A stretch of DNA of 64,000 nucleotides from Sporosarcina luteola (GCA_014204635.1 JACHLS010000013.1:1-64000); one strand, 5' to 3'. Positions 52,936 to 61,082 are shown, numbered from the stretch's first letter. The notes: generated by a model not told the origin, from the sequence alone. Made by a program: numbers and translations.

Positions 52936-53742
52936 CTATTTATTTTTCTCGTAACCAATTGCCAGACCTTGAATTTCACTGATGGATAATGGACCAAACA
53001 ATCTACTGTCTACACTTCGCGACCACTGATCCCCCATGACAAAGACGGAGTCCTCCGGAATTTCAATCGTATCCATATCCTCCTCAAAATCTTTTTTAGT
53101 TAACGAAGATTTACTTACGTCATTTGTTTTTAAATATTCATCTTTTCTCATACCGCGAAATGTAGGATAAGAATAAAAAGTGTCTAGTTTTTCGTCATTA
53201 ATATAAATTTGTCCCTTTTTGATTGCTATTGTTTCTCCGGGCAAACCAACTATTCGAGATAATTGATGTTCCTCCACATTTAAACCTAGATTTTCTTTCA
53301 GACTTAACCTCTTCTTCGGAATTCCCGGTACACCATTGATGTATTCTGGCGTCTTATAATACACAACATCTCCCCGCTTAAAATTTTTGGTAAGTGGTTT
53401 AATAATGACTTTATACCTTGTTGCTGTTGTCATATATTCATAGTGCCCTCTTTCCATATTTTCTCTAGTATAAGTAATCGAAAATGCTGTCTCAGGAAGC
53501 TCGATGATTGGAATCTCTGCTGCAGAATGATGATAGGGTGAGTCGGAGTCTTGAATAAAATTGAATAGCAAAAAAGAAATCATAACAGTCATAGCACATG
53601 TTAAGATCACTGGAATTAAATGGAGTTTCTTTTTTTTGACACGCGAATTAATAATTGCCCAACTTGAAATTTTGGCATTTTGCGTTCTGTCCACCTGTTT
53701 TAATTCGTTTGCCAGCTTCTCAAATTGTTTCTCATGAATCAT
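52936..53742 (-). CDS. signal-peptidase-fold protein, candidate anti-sigma factor
   Basis: 268 residues. A 41-residue cytoplasmic N-terminus, one transmembrane helix (about 42-63) and an S26 signal-peptidase-like outer domain. Seen are KRGDVVYYK (122-130), RIVGLPGETIAIKKGQIYIN (163-182) and GDQWSRSVDSRLFG (237-250). Where signal peptidases carry the nucleophile in an SM motif the sequence reads Asn95-Met96. Lysines 115 and 119 precede RGD. It directly follows the ECF sigma gene (stop TGA then ATG), the usual place of an anti-sigma factor. I infer a membrane anti-sigma whose sensor is an inactivated protease fold. A diverged active enzyme remains possible. Confidence 0.75.
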   Translation of the reverse strand: MIHEKQFEKLANELKQVDRTQNAKISSWAIINSRVKKKKLHLIPVILTCAMTVMISFLLFNFIQDSDSPYHHSAAEIPIIELPETAFSITYTRENMERGHYEYMTTATRYKVIIKPLTKNFKRGDVVYYKTPEYINGVPGIPKKRLSLKENLGLNVEEHQLSRIVGLPGETIAIKKGQIYINDEKLDTFYSYPTFRGMRKDEYLKTNDVSKSSLTKKDFEEDMDTIEIPEDSVFVMGDQWSRSVDSRLFGPLSISEIQGLAIGYEKNK

Positions 53743-54246
53743 TCACAGCACCTCCAATTTACCGATTTCTTTTTTCAAAGCTTTCATGGCACGAGCCATT
53801 GTAGATTTCACCTTTGCTTCAGTCCAGCCCAATATATACGCTGTTTCTTTTATAGAGTTTTCACTCAGCCTCCTGAGTATTAAGACATCCCGGTAGGCTT
53901 TTCTCATGCTTACTATCGCTTGATATAACTCCCTTGTTTCCTCTGACTTTACATATTGTGTCTCAGGTGAATGAGTGTGAAAATCGATGTAATCTTCCTT
54001 GCCAAAACTGAAAAACTGGATGATCTTTTTCCTCCGTAAATAATCGTAAGTCGCGTTTCTAGCGATTTTACGCAGCCAAGTTGATACACCTGCCTCACCC
54101 TTAAAATCATCAATTTTTTTATAAGCTCGATAAAATGTTTCTTGTGTAAGATCTTCAGCTAGTTCATGATGGCGAACGTATATGTATATAAACCGGTAAA
54201 TGCTATCGCTATGCTCTATATATATTTCCTCAAATTCGGTTCTCAT
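53743..54246 (-). CDS. ECF-type sigma factor
   Basis: 167 residues from ATG 54246 (GGGGGAGA upstream); the frame extends to 54351 without a site. Region 2 is YRFIYIYVRHHELAEDLTQE and the continuation FYRAYKKIDDFKGEAGVSTW. Region 4 is MRKAYRDVLILRRLSENSIK followed by ETAYILGWTEAKVKSTMARA. It is a SigV/SigW-like ECF factor by length. It is first in a six-gene minus-strand operon (sigma, S26-like protein, permease, ATPase, lipoprotein, permease), which suggests it activates this operon. Confidence 0.93.
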   Translation of the reverse strand: MRTEFEEIYIEHSDSIYRFIYIYVRHHELAEDLTQETFYRAYKKIDDFKGEAGVSTWLRKIARNATYDYLRRKKIIQFFSFGKEDYIDFHTHSPETQYVKSEETRELYQAIVSMRKAYRDVLILRRLSENSIKETAYILGWTEAKVKSTMARAMKALKKEIGKLEVL

Positions 54247-54365
54247 TCTTTCTCCCCCTACGCCTATAGACGAATGACATTTAAAAAAGAATCGAAAATA
54301 AAATACTTTCGTAGAAAAATTAAATAGGAAAAAAACACCACTTGAAAGCATGTTTTTATAAGCAT

Positions 54366-54392
54366 AAAAAAAGGGAGGCCATATGATCTCCC
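54366..54392 (-). terminator. Terminator upstream of the sigma operon
   Basis: GGGAG (373-377) pairs with CTCCC (388-392); on minus TTTTTTT follows. It ends the transcript of the small secreted protein gene and insulates the sigma operon. Confidence 0.65.
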
Positions 54393-54485
54393 ATCCATGT
54401 AATATGTTTTTAATAAAGTTATCTATAATTTATTTAGATAGCCGTTAAATGTATAAAGGGAGCCGACTATCCTTTTATCTTATCC

Positions 54486-54740
54486 CTATTTCTCTAAATT
54501 TTCGTTTTCAATCAAGCAAGCTCCTCTAATTCCTATACTTTCATGAACCCTAAATTCTGTTTTTCCATTTACATGTCTGTGTTGATAACGAATAATCCAT
54601 TGGTCCCCAGCCCTACACTCATAATAATTGGAATCAGTATGCCAGTTACTTCCCCCGTGATGTGCAGATGAGGTGATTGGATTAATAGATAACAAGAACA
54701 CAAATGCTACAGCTATTAAACTCTTTTTTCGTTTTCTCAA
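54486..54740 (-). CDS. small secreted protein, two cysteines, 84 aa
   Basis: Signal peptide (about residues 1-26, with KRKK then a hydrophobic core and a likely cleavage near SSA-HH). The mature part of about 58 residues is rich in His, Tyr, Trp and Arg and holds two Cys (YYECRAG and RGACLIE) that could form a disulfide. Other features are the repeated aromatic segments NYYE, DQWIIRYQHRHVNG and FRVHES. No homologue recognised. It is the gene immediately upstream of the sigma operon on the same strand, so it could be a co-regulated surface peptide. Confidence 0.65.
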   Translation of the reverse strand: MRKRKKSLIAVAFVFLLSINPITSSAHHGGSNWHTDSNYYECRAGDQWIIRYQHRHVNGKTEFRVHESIGIRGACLIENENLEK

Positions 54741-54987
54741 TTATTATTTCCTCCAATATAGTATATTTTTGGCTCCCATTTTCATGTTATCACATTAATG
54801 TTATTTTTCAAATAAATAGATCCGATAAGAATATTCAGTACCTTTAATTCACATTTTATTTTTTCTTCTTAAGCGTATATTCACATATATACATTCTTCT
54901 TCAAGGCAATTCGGTACTACTTTAACTCTAAATCCATTATAATTAAGGTAAGGCACAAAAGAGTGCCATCAAACGGAGGGAAATGAA

Positions 54988-55428
54988 TTGAAAAAACTTG
55001 TATCGGCGCTACTCGCAGTAACACTCATCATGTCACCGATTGGCAGCACCCTATTTAATGACCATGCGACAACTGTTGAGGCAAAAGGGTATAAGTCAGG
55101 CAAAAAGAGCTTCAACACAAACAACAACTCTTACAACAAACCAGCTAAAGTGGATAAGAAACAAGAAGACAATGCTTCATATAACAAGCAAGCGAAGCCC
55201 GCTTCTACAAAGGGAGGATTTTTCTCCGGCGGCTTAATGAGAGGACTGTTTGTGGGCGGCCTGGCGGGGCTATTATTCGGCAGCCTGTTCGCCAACATGG
55301 GGATGCTCGGCTCACTCCTTGGCTTTATGATTAATATGTTAGCGATCGTGTTGATCATCAGCATCATCCGAAAAATCTTCGTGTCATTCAAGAAGCAGAA
55401 GGAAGACGTGAACCCATGGCGGAACTGA
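54988..55428 (+). CDS. secreted/membrane protein, Gly-rich (Tim44-like annotation group)
   Basis: 146 residues from TTG 54988 (GGAGGG 7 nt upstream). Signal peptide (about 1-22), an Asn/Lys/Ser-rich low-complexity linker (about 35-75), then two hydrophobic segments: a glycine-rich one (about 83-103, FFSGGLMRGLFVGGLAGLLF) and another (about 105-127). A basic C-terminus KQKEDVNPWRN follows. Bacillales relatives are sometimes labelled Tim44-like translocase proteins, which I do not regard as evidence of function. It overlaps the DUF2653 gene by 13 nt. Confidence 0.7.
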   Translation: MKKLVSALLAVTLIMSPIGSTLFNDHATTVEAKGYKSGKKSFNTNNNSYNKPAKVDKKQEDNASYNKQAKPASTKGGFFSGGLMRGLFVGGLAGLLFGSLFANMGMLGSLLGFMINMLAIVLIISIIRKIFVSFKKQKEDVNPWRN

Positions 55429-55703
55429 CAATGTCAGAGCAAGATATCGTCAATGCCATTTGTATATATGCAGCAAAAAACTACCCGGTCCAGCCGGAAG
55501 ATGTCGAAGTGGAATTGGCATACGATGATGAGGTATTTTCAGCAGAGGCAGTCATCCAAGGGGAAACCTATTCCCTCACTTCCTTTCAGATGATCCAGGC
55601 GATCCGGCTTTGGATTGAGGAAGTTCTACAGGATGATCCGTTTGCAGCGGGGATACGACTTCTTTTCGATCGACACGAAGGGATTATCGCTTCTATCCAT
55701 TAA
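55416..55703 (+). CDS. DUF2653 (YxcD-like) protein
   Basis: 95 residues, acidic, soluble, with the DUF2653 pattern MSEQDIVNAICIYAAKNYPV, then EDVEVELAYDDEVFSAEAVI and a C-terminal DPFAAGIRLLFDRHEGIIA. B. subtilis YxcD is the namesake; function unknown. It is translationally coupled to the upstream membrane protein (13-nt overlap), and the strong terminator at 55711 closes the operon. Confidence 0.85.
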   Translation: MAELTMSEQDIVNAICIYAAKNYPVQPEDVEVELAYDDEVFSAEAVIQGETYSLTSFQMIQAIRLWIEEVLQDDPFAAGIRLLFDRHEGIIASIH

Positions 55704-55710
55704 GTATATT

Positions 55711-55746
55711 AACCCAGTCAATCCAAATGATTGACTGGGTTTTTCG
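55711..55746 (+). terminator. Terminator of the DUF2653 operon
   Basis: AACCCAGTCAATC (711-723) pairs perfectly with GATTGACTGGGTT (729-741), loop CAAAT, then TTTC. Confidence 0.93.
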
Positions 55747-55851
55747 TTATCTCTTTTGTCGAAACACCCGTAGTTTTTCGCGATTTCTCAGGTGCAGCAC
55801 TTCACTCGTCAGCTGATCTTTCGCTAAATCGGTCACCAGAACAGGGTCCAA
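55747..55851 (-). CDS. possible 34-aa protein, or remnant
   Basis: A minus-strand frame of 34 codons from TTG 55851, 16 nt after the stop of the frameshifted gene and behind GGGAGAGGAAG. It encodes a charged helix (LVTDLAKDQLTSEVLHLRNR and further Arg/Lys residues). It may be a tiny gene of the same operon or the decayed 3' part of a longer one. No family recognised. Confidence 0.35.
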   Translation of the reverse strand: MDPVLVTDLAKDQLTSEVLHLRNREKLRVFRQKR

Positions 55852-55866
55852 ATCTTCCTCTCCCGC

Positions 55867-56188
55867 CTAAGTGGTATACCATTCTACGAGAAAGCTCCGA
55901 TTGATGGCTTCCAGTATATATTCCAGCAGCGTATTCAAGCACTTATGATCCAGTTCATTTAAAACCGTTTTGTTGGCACCGAAATCCCCCATATTTGCAA
56001 ACACTTCATACTGAAACGGATACGATAAATTTTCTGGATCTTTTCCATCCAAAAGTTTGACTGTAATGGATGCTTCGTCTAGAACAAGTCTGAAATATCA
56101 TATTTCCCTTCTCCGACTGCTGTTTCACTTCTCCGAAAACCCCGGTAGCCAAAGAGGATTTCGAGGAAATAAAATAAAACTGTGTCAT
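55867..56188 (-). pseudogene. frameshifted hypothetical gene
   Basis: Starts ATG 56188 behind a strong AGGAGGGG but the frame stops after 60 codons. The protein-like signal continues in other frames: the first 30 codons give TQFYFISSKSSLATGVFGE, while from about 56095 a different frame gives LVLDEASITVKLLDGKDP and continues to a stop at 55867. At least two small indels near 56080-56110 are needed to join them into a 107-residue protein. The family was not recognised. It looks like a recently broken gene. Confidence 0.6.
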
Positions 56189-56260
56189 TCTTTTCCCCTC
56201 CTTGTCAGTAACTCGTTGGGTATAACTAATAGTATATAGGTTTACACATCTACAATTGAA

Positions 56261-56993
56261 TTCCTTAAAACTTGCCAGGCGAACGTTTCAATAGAGCTTC
56301 TTCACAACGTAGAGAGAGTGACTTCATGAAAACCGGGCGATTACAGATATTCATAGGAATCCACAGTTGATGTTGTATATTCATTGCCAAATCAAGACAA
56401 GAAAATGACTGAACGAAGATCCAATCAGTCGAATTGTGAAGTCAGTTGAATCTTGTCACTTCTTTGTTTAAAGAAACCCAGGGAGTGCTACTTTGTTTTG
56501 TTCATCATCCCAACCATTTTACTAAAATAAAACGGCAATTGACTTAACCCTCGATTCACTTGGATGCAACACCAAACCGCTGGTTCTGTATTCGGGTATC
56601 GATAGCCACAAAGCGATAATCGTTGTTCATTTAGCAGAAGCAACTTTTAAAAATAAAATGTTATGTATTACTACGAGCGGTTACAAGTACCGCAACGCGA
56701 TTTCCTTCTAAACGTATTTCATGATAATCAACTAAAACAGTGAGATTTATCAGCTCACTAACTTATAATTTTGCAGCTACACTTGCAGTAGTAGAACATT
56801 TACTTATTTTTAGGATCACTAGTTTTTTTCTACTTGCTATTTCATAGTTAATAATTTCCTCTATCTCATCTTTTCTATTGCCCCATTGTAAAACGAGTTC
56901 GAATCACTCCAATATATCTGCCGAAACGAAACACCATTTTAAACGCTGCCGTACTGATATCTTAATTAGCAAGGGAACTCTAGATATACCTTC
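56261..56993. other. intergenic, no gene seen
   Basis: About 730 nt with only short frames lacking ribosome binding sites. Nothing recognisable on either strand. The neighbouring frameshifted gene suggests this may be decaying sequence. Confidence 0.4.
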
Positions 56994-57029
56994 AAAAAAA
57001 GGACACCAATTCATCAGTGAATTGTGTCC
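56994..57029 (-). terminator. Terminator of the Csp gene
   Basis: On minus, GGACACAATTC pairs with GAATTGGTGTCC (one bulge) around ACTGAT, followed by TTTTTTT. Confidence 0.82.
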
Positions 57030-57080
57030 CTTAGTAAGTGTGCTTTTTATGTTACTTCTAAAATCCCTATAAAAAACATT

Positions 57081-57410
57081 TTACGCCGCAGTTATGCTTC
57101 GGCACGACGCAGCACATTTCCTGCAAACTTCTGCGCAACGTTTGCAATGGTCATGCTCGTGCTTGCCGCACTCCTCCGCGCAACGGTCACAAATTTGCGC
57201 ACAAATTGCCATCATATCCTCAATAAAAGGGCTATTGCGAGAAATCGACTGCGCTGTGTATGCGCAAATGTCAGCACATTCTCGATCCAGACGGATGCAT
57301 TCCGCCATCATTTTCACATCTTCTTCTTTCAAACATGCATTAAAACAAACGTTGCACGCCTCCAGACATTCCAAACAGACGCGGTAGCACTCAGTATATT
57401 TGGATTGCAT
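57081..57410 (-). CDS. four-helix-bundle copper-storage protein (Csp/YhjQ-like)
   Basis: 109 residues from ATG 57410 (GGAGGTG upstream). Eighteen cysteines, nearly all in helical spacing: YRVCLECLEACNVCFNACLK, AECIRLDRECADICAY, AICAQICDRCAEEC and a final HCKRCAEVCRKCAASC. This is the DUF326/Csp3 layout in which cysteines line the core of a four-helix bundle and bind many Cu(I) ions. No signal or Tat peptide, so cytosolic. No copper ATPase or CsoR is in the window. Confidence 0.93.
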   Translation of the reverse strand: MQSKYTECYRVCLECLEACNVCFNACLKEEDVKMMAECIRLDRECADICAYTAQSISRNSPFIEDMMAICAQICDRCAEECGKHEHDHCKRCAEVCRKCAASCRSITAA

Positions 57411-57487
57411 AACGATCACCTCCGAAAAGATTCATTCCTTCTCTTCCCTCATGAATGGCATCCAAACTCGTTGTGAATATGATTTAT

Positions 57488-58126
57488 TTATTTTTTTACT
57501 TGCGAAACGGTCATACCATCGCCAACTGGTACAAGGATCGACTCCAAATGTGGATGGATTGCGGCATATTCATTAAACTCTTTCATTTGTGCTGTATACC
57601 GTTTTGGGACAGCAGTCGTTTCTGCCACGGAACCACCCGCAAGTACATTGTCAGCTACGATGATCGCACCGGGAGATGCCAGTGCGATACATTCATTCAA
57701 ATAGTTTTTATAATTCCCTTTGTCTGCATCAATAAAGAAAAAGTCGTAGGTTTTCCCTTCAGCCTTTAATTTTGCCAAACTGTCTAAGGCAGGTCCTGTT
57801 ATATATGTCACCTGCTCATCGAAACCTGCCAATGTTACATTCCGTTGGGCTAGTTCCGCAAAGGCTGGCTCCAGTTCCAACGAAGTCAAATGTCCTTCCT
57901 GACCGAAGCCTCTGGCAAGGCAAATACCACTAAAGCCGCCGAGCGCGCCAATTTCCAGTACTTGTGTTGCGCCTTTCATGGCAACCAACATCGTTAGAAG
58001 TTTACCCGACGCTGGTGATACGGAAATGGATCGCATCCCCTTTTCTTTAATTGAATTGAGAACATGAAGAAGAATGTCGTCAGTCGGTGCAAAAACTTGA
58101 TCGATGTACTGATTAATGTTCTTCAT
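57488..58126 (-). CDS. SAM-dependent O-methyltransferase (YrrM-like)
   Basis: 212 residues from ATG 58126 with AAGGAGG about 9 nt upstream. The Rossmann-fold SAM-binding motif is VLEIGALGGFSGICLA, motif II is LTSLELEP and the metal-binding Asp sits in FFFIDADKGNYKNYL. This is the catechol/caffeoyl-CoA O-methyltransferase group, which needs a divalent cation. The substrate is unknown. It overlaps the preceding 109-aa gene by 14 nt, so the two are co-translated. Confidence 0.9.
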   Translation of the reverse strand: MKNINQYIDQVFAPTDDILLHVLNSIKEKGMRSISVSPASGKLLTMLVAMKGATQVLEIGALGGFSGICLARGFGQEGHLTSLELEPAFAELAQRNVTLAGFDEQVTYITGPALDSLAKLKAEGKTYDFFFIDADKGNYKNYLNECIALASPGAIIVADNVLAGGSVAETTAVPKRYTAQMKEFNEYAAIHPHLESILVPVGDGMTVSQVKK

Positions 58127-58442
58127 GTCCGCTTTCCTCCTTAGTGTCTGCTTCTGGAAAAGAATCTGTTGCTGTTTCGTCTTCTTGGATTTCGAATAGA
58201 TTTTTATATTCGTCGATAACCATATCAATTGCTTTTAACTCACCGATGAGAATTTGTTCGATTGATTGGAATTCCGGTTTTTTCAATTGTTCTGCAATTG
58301 TCGTCCGCTTTACTTGAAGAGTTTCTAAAAATGCAATTACCCGTCCTCTTCTGAACGTTTTAGCACCGCCACGAGATCGACCGCCTTCTCGTCCCCTCCC
58401 CCGTTCTCCATGATGACCTTCCCGATGGTGACCATTTTTCAT
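58113..58442 (-). CDS. hypothetical basic protein, 109 aa
   Basis: Start ATG 58442 (GGAGATG upstream, correct spacing; the ATG three codons earlier is too close). The N-terminal 30 residues are Gly/Arg/His-rich (HHREGHHGERGRGREGG), then a conserved-looking AKTFRRGRVIAFLETLQVKR and a helical C-terminal half (SIEQILIGELKAIDMVIDEY). The tail is acidic. It may be a DNA- or RNA-binding regulator; an 18-bp palindrome lies in its promoter. Family not recognised. Confidence 0.72.
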   Translation of the reverse strand: MKNGHHREGHHGERGRGREGGRSRGGAKTFRRGRVIAFLETLQVKRTTIAEQLKKPEFQSIEQILIGELKAIDMVIDEYKNLFEIQEDETATDSFPEADTKEESGHEEH

Positions 58443-58487
58443 ATAATCCATCTCCTTTTATATACGTCTGTATACGTTTTTATTAAT

Positions 58488-58505
58488 TGTATACATATGT
58501 ATACA
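58488..58505 (-). promoter_or_regulatory. 18-bp palindromic operator
   Basis: Perfect palindrome TGTATACATATGTATACA. On minus, a TACAAT -10 (within the palindrome's end) with TTACTT 16 nt upstream makes it overlap the core promoter of the 58442 gene. A related imperfect element TATACG-TCTG-TATACG lies at 58461-58476 between promoter and start codon. Confidence 0.7.
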
Positions 58506-58515
58506 AAAAGTAAAT

Positions 58516-58553
58516 AAAAAACCTTGCATGGTGGAAAAAAGCTCATGCAAGGT
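58516..58553 (-). terminator. Terminator of MBL-fold gene
   Basis: ACCTTGCATG (521-530) pairs with CATGCAAGGT (544-553); on minus, TTTTTATT follows. Confidence 0.88.
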
Positions 58554-58566
58554 AATTAAGATGTGA

Positions 58567-59355
58567 TTAAAATTGAACACTAAAGCGTTCAAAACGATGT
58601 GTTCCTGTTCCATGTCGGACTAGATCTCTGGCCTCCAAATGCTCTACTGCCGTATTTACTTCACAAAGGATGCCAGGTTCCAACCCAATTGTGTTGTGGC
58701 CACCGAAGATTTTCTTTACGTTCTGAATTCCCGTCATTTTCTTCAATGATTGCACTAATGCAACGGGATCGGTTGTCGGAAAAAATGCATAGACTGGTGT
58801 TTCATCATACAGAAGATCACCTGTGAATAAATACCCCCGGCTATCGTCCAAGATCGAGATATGACCTGGCGAATGGCCCGGCGTGTGGAAAATCAACAAA
58901 TTTCGATCGCCTATATTTAATTCGTCCCCATCATGCAGGACGCCCGTCGGCTTTCCAGTAAACGGTGTGTATGTGTCTGGATTGAAAGTAGATGGGACAG
59001 GTATTGTGATATCTCTAGCTACATCCTTTCTGATTTGCTCAATAGACAACTTTTTAATCCCCGTGAGGAGCCAATCCTCTTCTTCTGCATGGACAAAAAT
59101 CTCATTGAACTCCCCATGGCTTCCGATATGATCCCAGTGAACGTGCGTTGTTAAGACAATGATCGGCAAATCTGTAAGTTGGTCGGTTATTCTTTTGATA
59201 TTGTCAATACCGAGTCCTGTGTCGATCAATGCCGCCTTTTCTTTTCCAATCAGCAAATAGGAATGAACTTTTTCCCAATGCCCATACTCGCTAATCGCAA
59301 AAGTCCCTTCATCTATTTGCGTGGCCGTAAACCATGAATCTTGAATGCTAACCAT
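58567..59355 (-). CDS. MBL-fold metallo-hydrolase
   Basis: 262 residues from ATG 59355 with GGGGGGA upstream; the frame runs on to 59466 without a site. Zinc ligands: THVHWDHIGSHG, His in FHTPGHSPGHI, Asp in LFTGDLLYD and His in FGGHNTI. It is more similar in layout to glyoxalase II/lactonase-like enzymes than the MBL protein at 5377. Substrate unknown. Monocistronic with a strong terminator. Confidence 0.9.
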   Translation of the reverse strand: MVSIQDSWFTATQIDEGTFAISEYGHWEKVHSYLLIGKEKAALIDTGLGIDNIKRITDQLTDLPIIVLTTHVHWDHIGSHGEFNEIFVHAEEEDWLLTGIKKLSIEQIRKDVARDITIPVPSTFNPDTYTPFTGKPTGVLHDGDELNIGDRNLLIFHTPGHSPGHISILDDSRGYLFTGDLLYDETPVYAFFPTTDPVALVQSLKKMTGIQNVKKIFGGHNTIGLEPGILCEVNTAVEHLEARDLVRHGTGTHRFERFSVQF

Positions 59356-59542
59356 ACATATTCCCCCCTTATATTTCTGCGAACATACGTTGTTAAACTC
59401 AGTCGCCACAATTACACTACCATAATACGAACGTGCGTTCAAACATTCTTCCAGTTTATCATTCATTCATAGAATCAAAGCGAGCCATTTCACATAGAAT
59501 AGTTCAAACATTTCAGAAAACAAATTATAGGAGGCAAGTACA

Positions 59543-60997
59543 ATGGAAACCATCTTAGAAACGATTGTGGACTGGCTATGGGGATTGCCGCTCATCTTTA
59601 CCGTGCTGTTCGTCGGTCTTTATTTTACGATTGGGAGTCAATTTTTTCAATTCGGCTATTTACCGCATATTTTCAAAGCTACGTTTGGCCGATTATTTTC
59701 AAAAAAGGATACCAAACAGGAAAAAGGGATTTTGACCCCATTTCAGGCAGTGAGCACCGCGATCGGCGGGAGCGTTGGAGTCGGCAATATCGGCGGGGTG
59801 GCTACTGCCATCGCAGTTGGTGGGCCGGGGGCTGTATTTTGGATGTGGGTGACGGCCTTTCTTGGAATGATGACGAAAACGGTGGAAGTGTCATTAGCTG
59901 TCCATTATAGAAGCACCGATGAAAAAGGAAATCCATATGGCGGTCCAACGTATTATATGGAAAAAGGGTTGGGTGAGGAGAAAAAGTTCAAGTACTGGAA
60001 AATTCCCGCATTCCTATTCGGTTTCGGGATTTTCATAACATTTTTTATTACACTGCAAAACTATACAGTCTCAGAAGCGGTCAGCTCGACATTTAAAATC
60101 GGAATGATTCCTTCCTCCCTTATTTATGTCACGTTAATTTATCTCATCATCTATGGCGGCATTAAAAGAATAGGAGAAATCGCCTCTAAGCTCATTCCTT
60201 TTATGAGTATCTTTTATATCGTTGCATCGCTATTTATCATCTTCCGCAACTTCTCTGAAATCGTTCCGGTATTTGCTTTAATTTTCGATAGTGCATTTTC
60301 CGGTTTGGCTGCGGTTGGCGGCTTTACGGGTGCCGTAATTGCCCAAGTGATCCGAATGGGCGTCGCACGCGCCGTTTATAGCAATGAAGCTGGATGGGGC
60401 ACTTCTCCGATGATCCATTCAACAGCGAAAACAAATCATCCGATCAAGCAAGGGATGTGGGGAGCGATCGAAGTGTTCATCGACACGATTGTCATTTGTT
60501 CAATGACCGCTTTCACCATCATCATAACAGGTGCATGGTCCTCAGGACTGGATGGGGCCGCTCTGACGTTATCGGCTTTTGAAATCGGCATCGGAGAAGC
60601 TGGACGGATGATCCTCACGCTTTGTGTCTTTTTATTCGGCTTAACGACTACGATGGGCTGGTATACGTATTATGAAATTATTTTGCGTCATCTGTTCGGT
60701 GGAGATAGAAAAATTAAAACGAAAACCAAGACGCTGCTCTTTTTTAAATGGCTTTACCCGATTCCGGGGCTTTTAATGGTTGTCTATGCAGTCGCCTTTA
60801 ACCTGCCAGGAAAAGCCGTCTGGTATTTCGCCGACATAACGACTGCCATCCCGACTTTCATCAACCTGGTCATACTCCTCGTACTTAGTAAAAAATTCTT
60901 TGCCTTGTTGCGTGATTATAAAGCCAGGTATTTGAACATCGGAACGATCGATCCAAACTTTCATGTCTTTTATGAAGATAAGTTAAAAAAGAAATAA
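59543..60997 (+). CDS. sodium:alanine symporter family protein (AGCS)
   Basis: 484 residues, about 11 transmembrane helices. AGCS signatures are FQAVSTAIGGSVGVGNIGGV, AIAVGGPGAVFWMWVTAFLG and RAVYSNEAGWGTSPMIHSTA. It is clearly different from the AGCS protein at 14781 in these segments (GGSVGVGN against SGRVGTGN, GWGTSPMIH against GQGTGAHAA), so the two probably differ in substrate. AGGAGGCAAG precedes ATG 59543. Confidence 0.92.
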   Translation: METILETIVDWLWGLPLIFTVLFVGLYFTIGSQFFQFGYLPHIFKATFGRLFSKKDTKQEKGILTPFQAVSTAIGGSVGVGNIGGVATAIAVGGPGAVFWMWVTAFLGMMTKTVEVSLAVHYRSTDEKGNPYGGPTYYMEKGLGEEKKFKYWKIPAFLFGFGIFITFFITLQNYTVSEAVSSTFKIGMIPSSLIYVTLIYLIIYGGIKRIGEIASKLIPFMSIFYIVASLFIIFRNFSEIVPVFALIFDSAFSGLAAVGGFTGAVIAQVIRMGVARAVYSNEAGWGTSPMIHSTAKTNHPIKQGMWGAIEVFIDTIVICSMTAFTIIITGAWSSGLDGAALTLSAFEIGIGEAGRMILTLCVFLFGLTTTMGWYTYYEIILRHLFGGDRKIKTKTKTLLFFKWLYPIPGLLMVVYAVAFNLPGKAVWYFADITTAIPTFINLVILLVLSKKFFALLRDYKARYLNIGTIDPNFHVFYEDKLKKK

Positions 60998-61082
60998 GAG
61001 GAAACTATTATTCACTGTTCCCTTTCGATCTGAACTGTCTACGAGTTATACTAGTGGAAAATGCCAGATCGGATGATGGATA

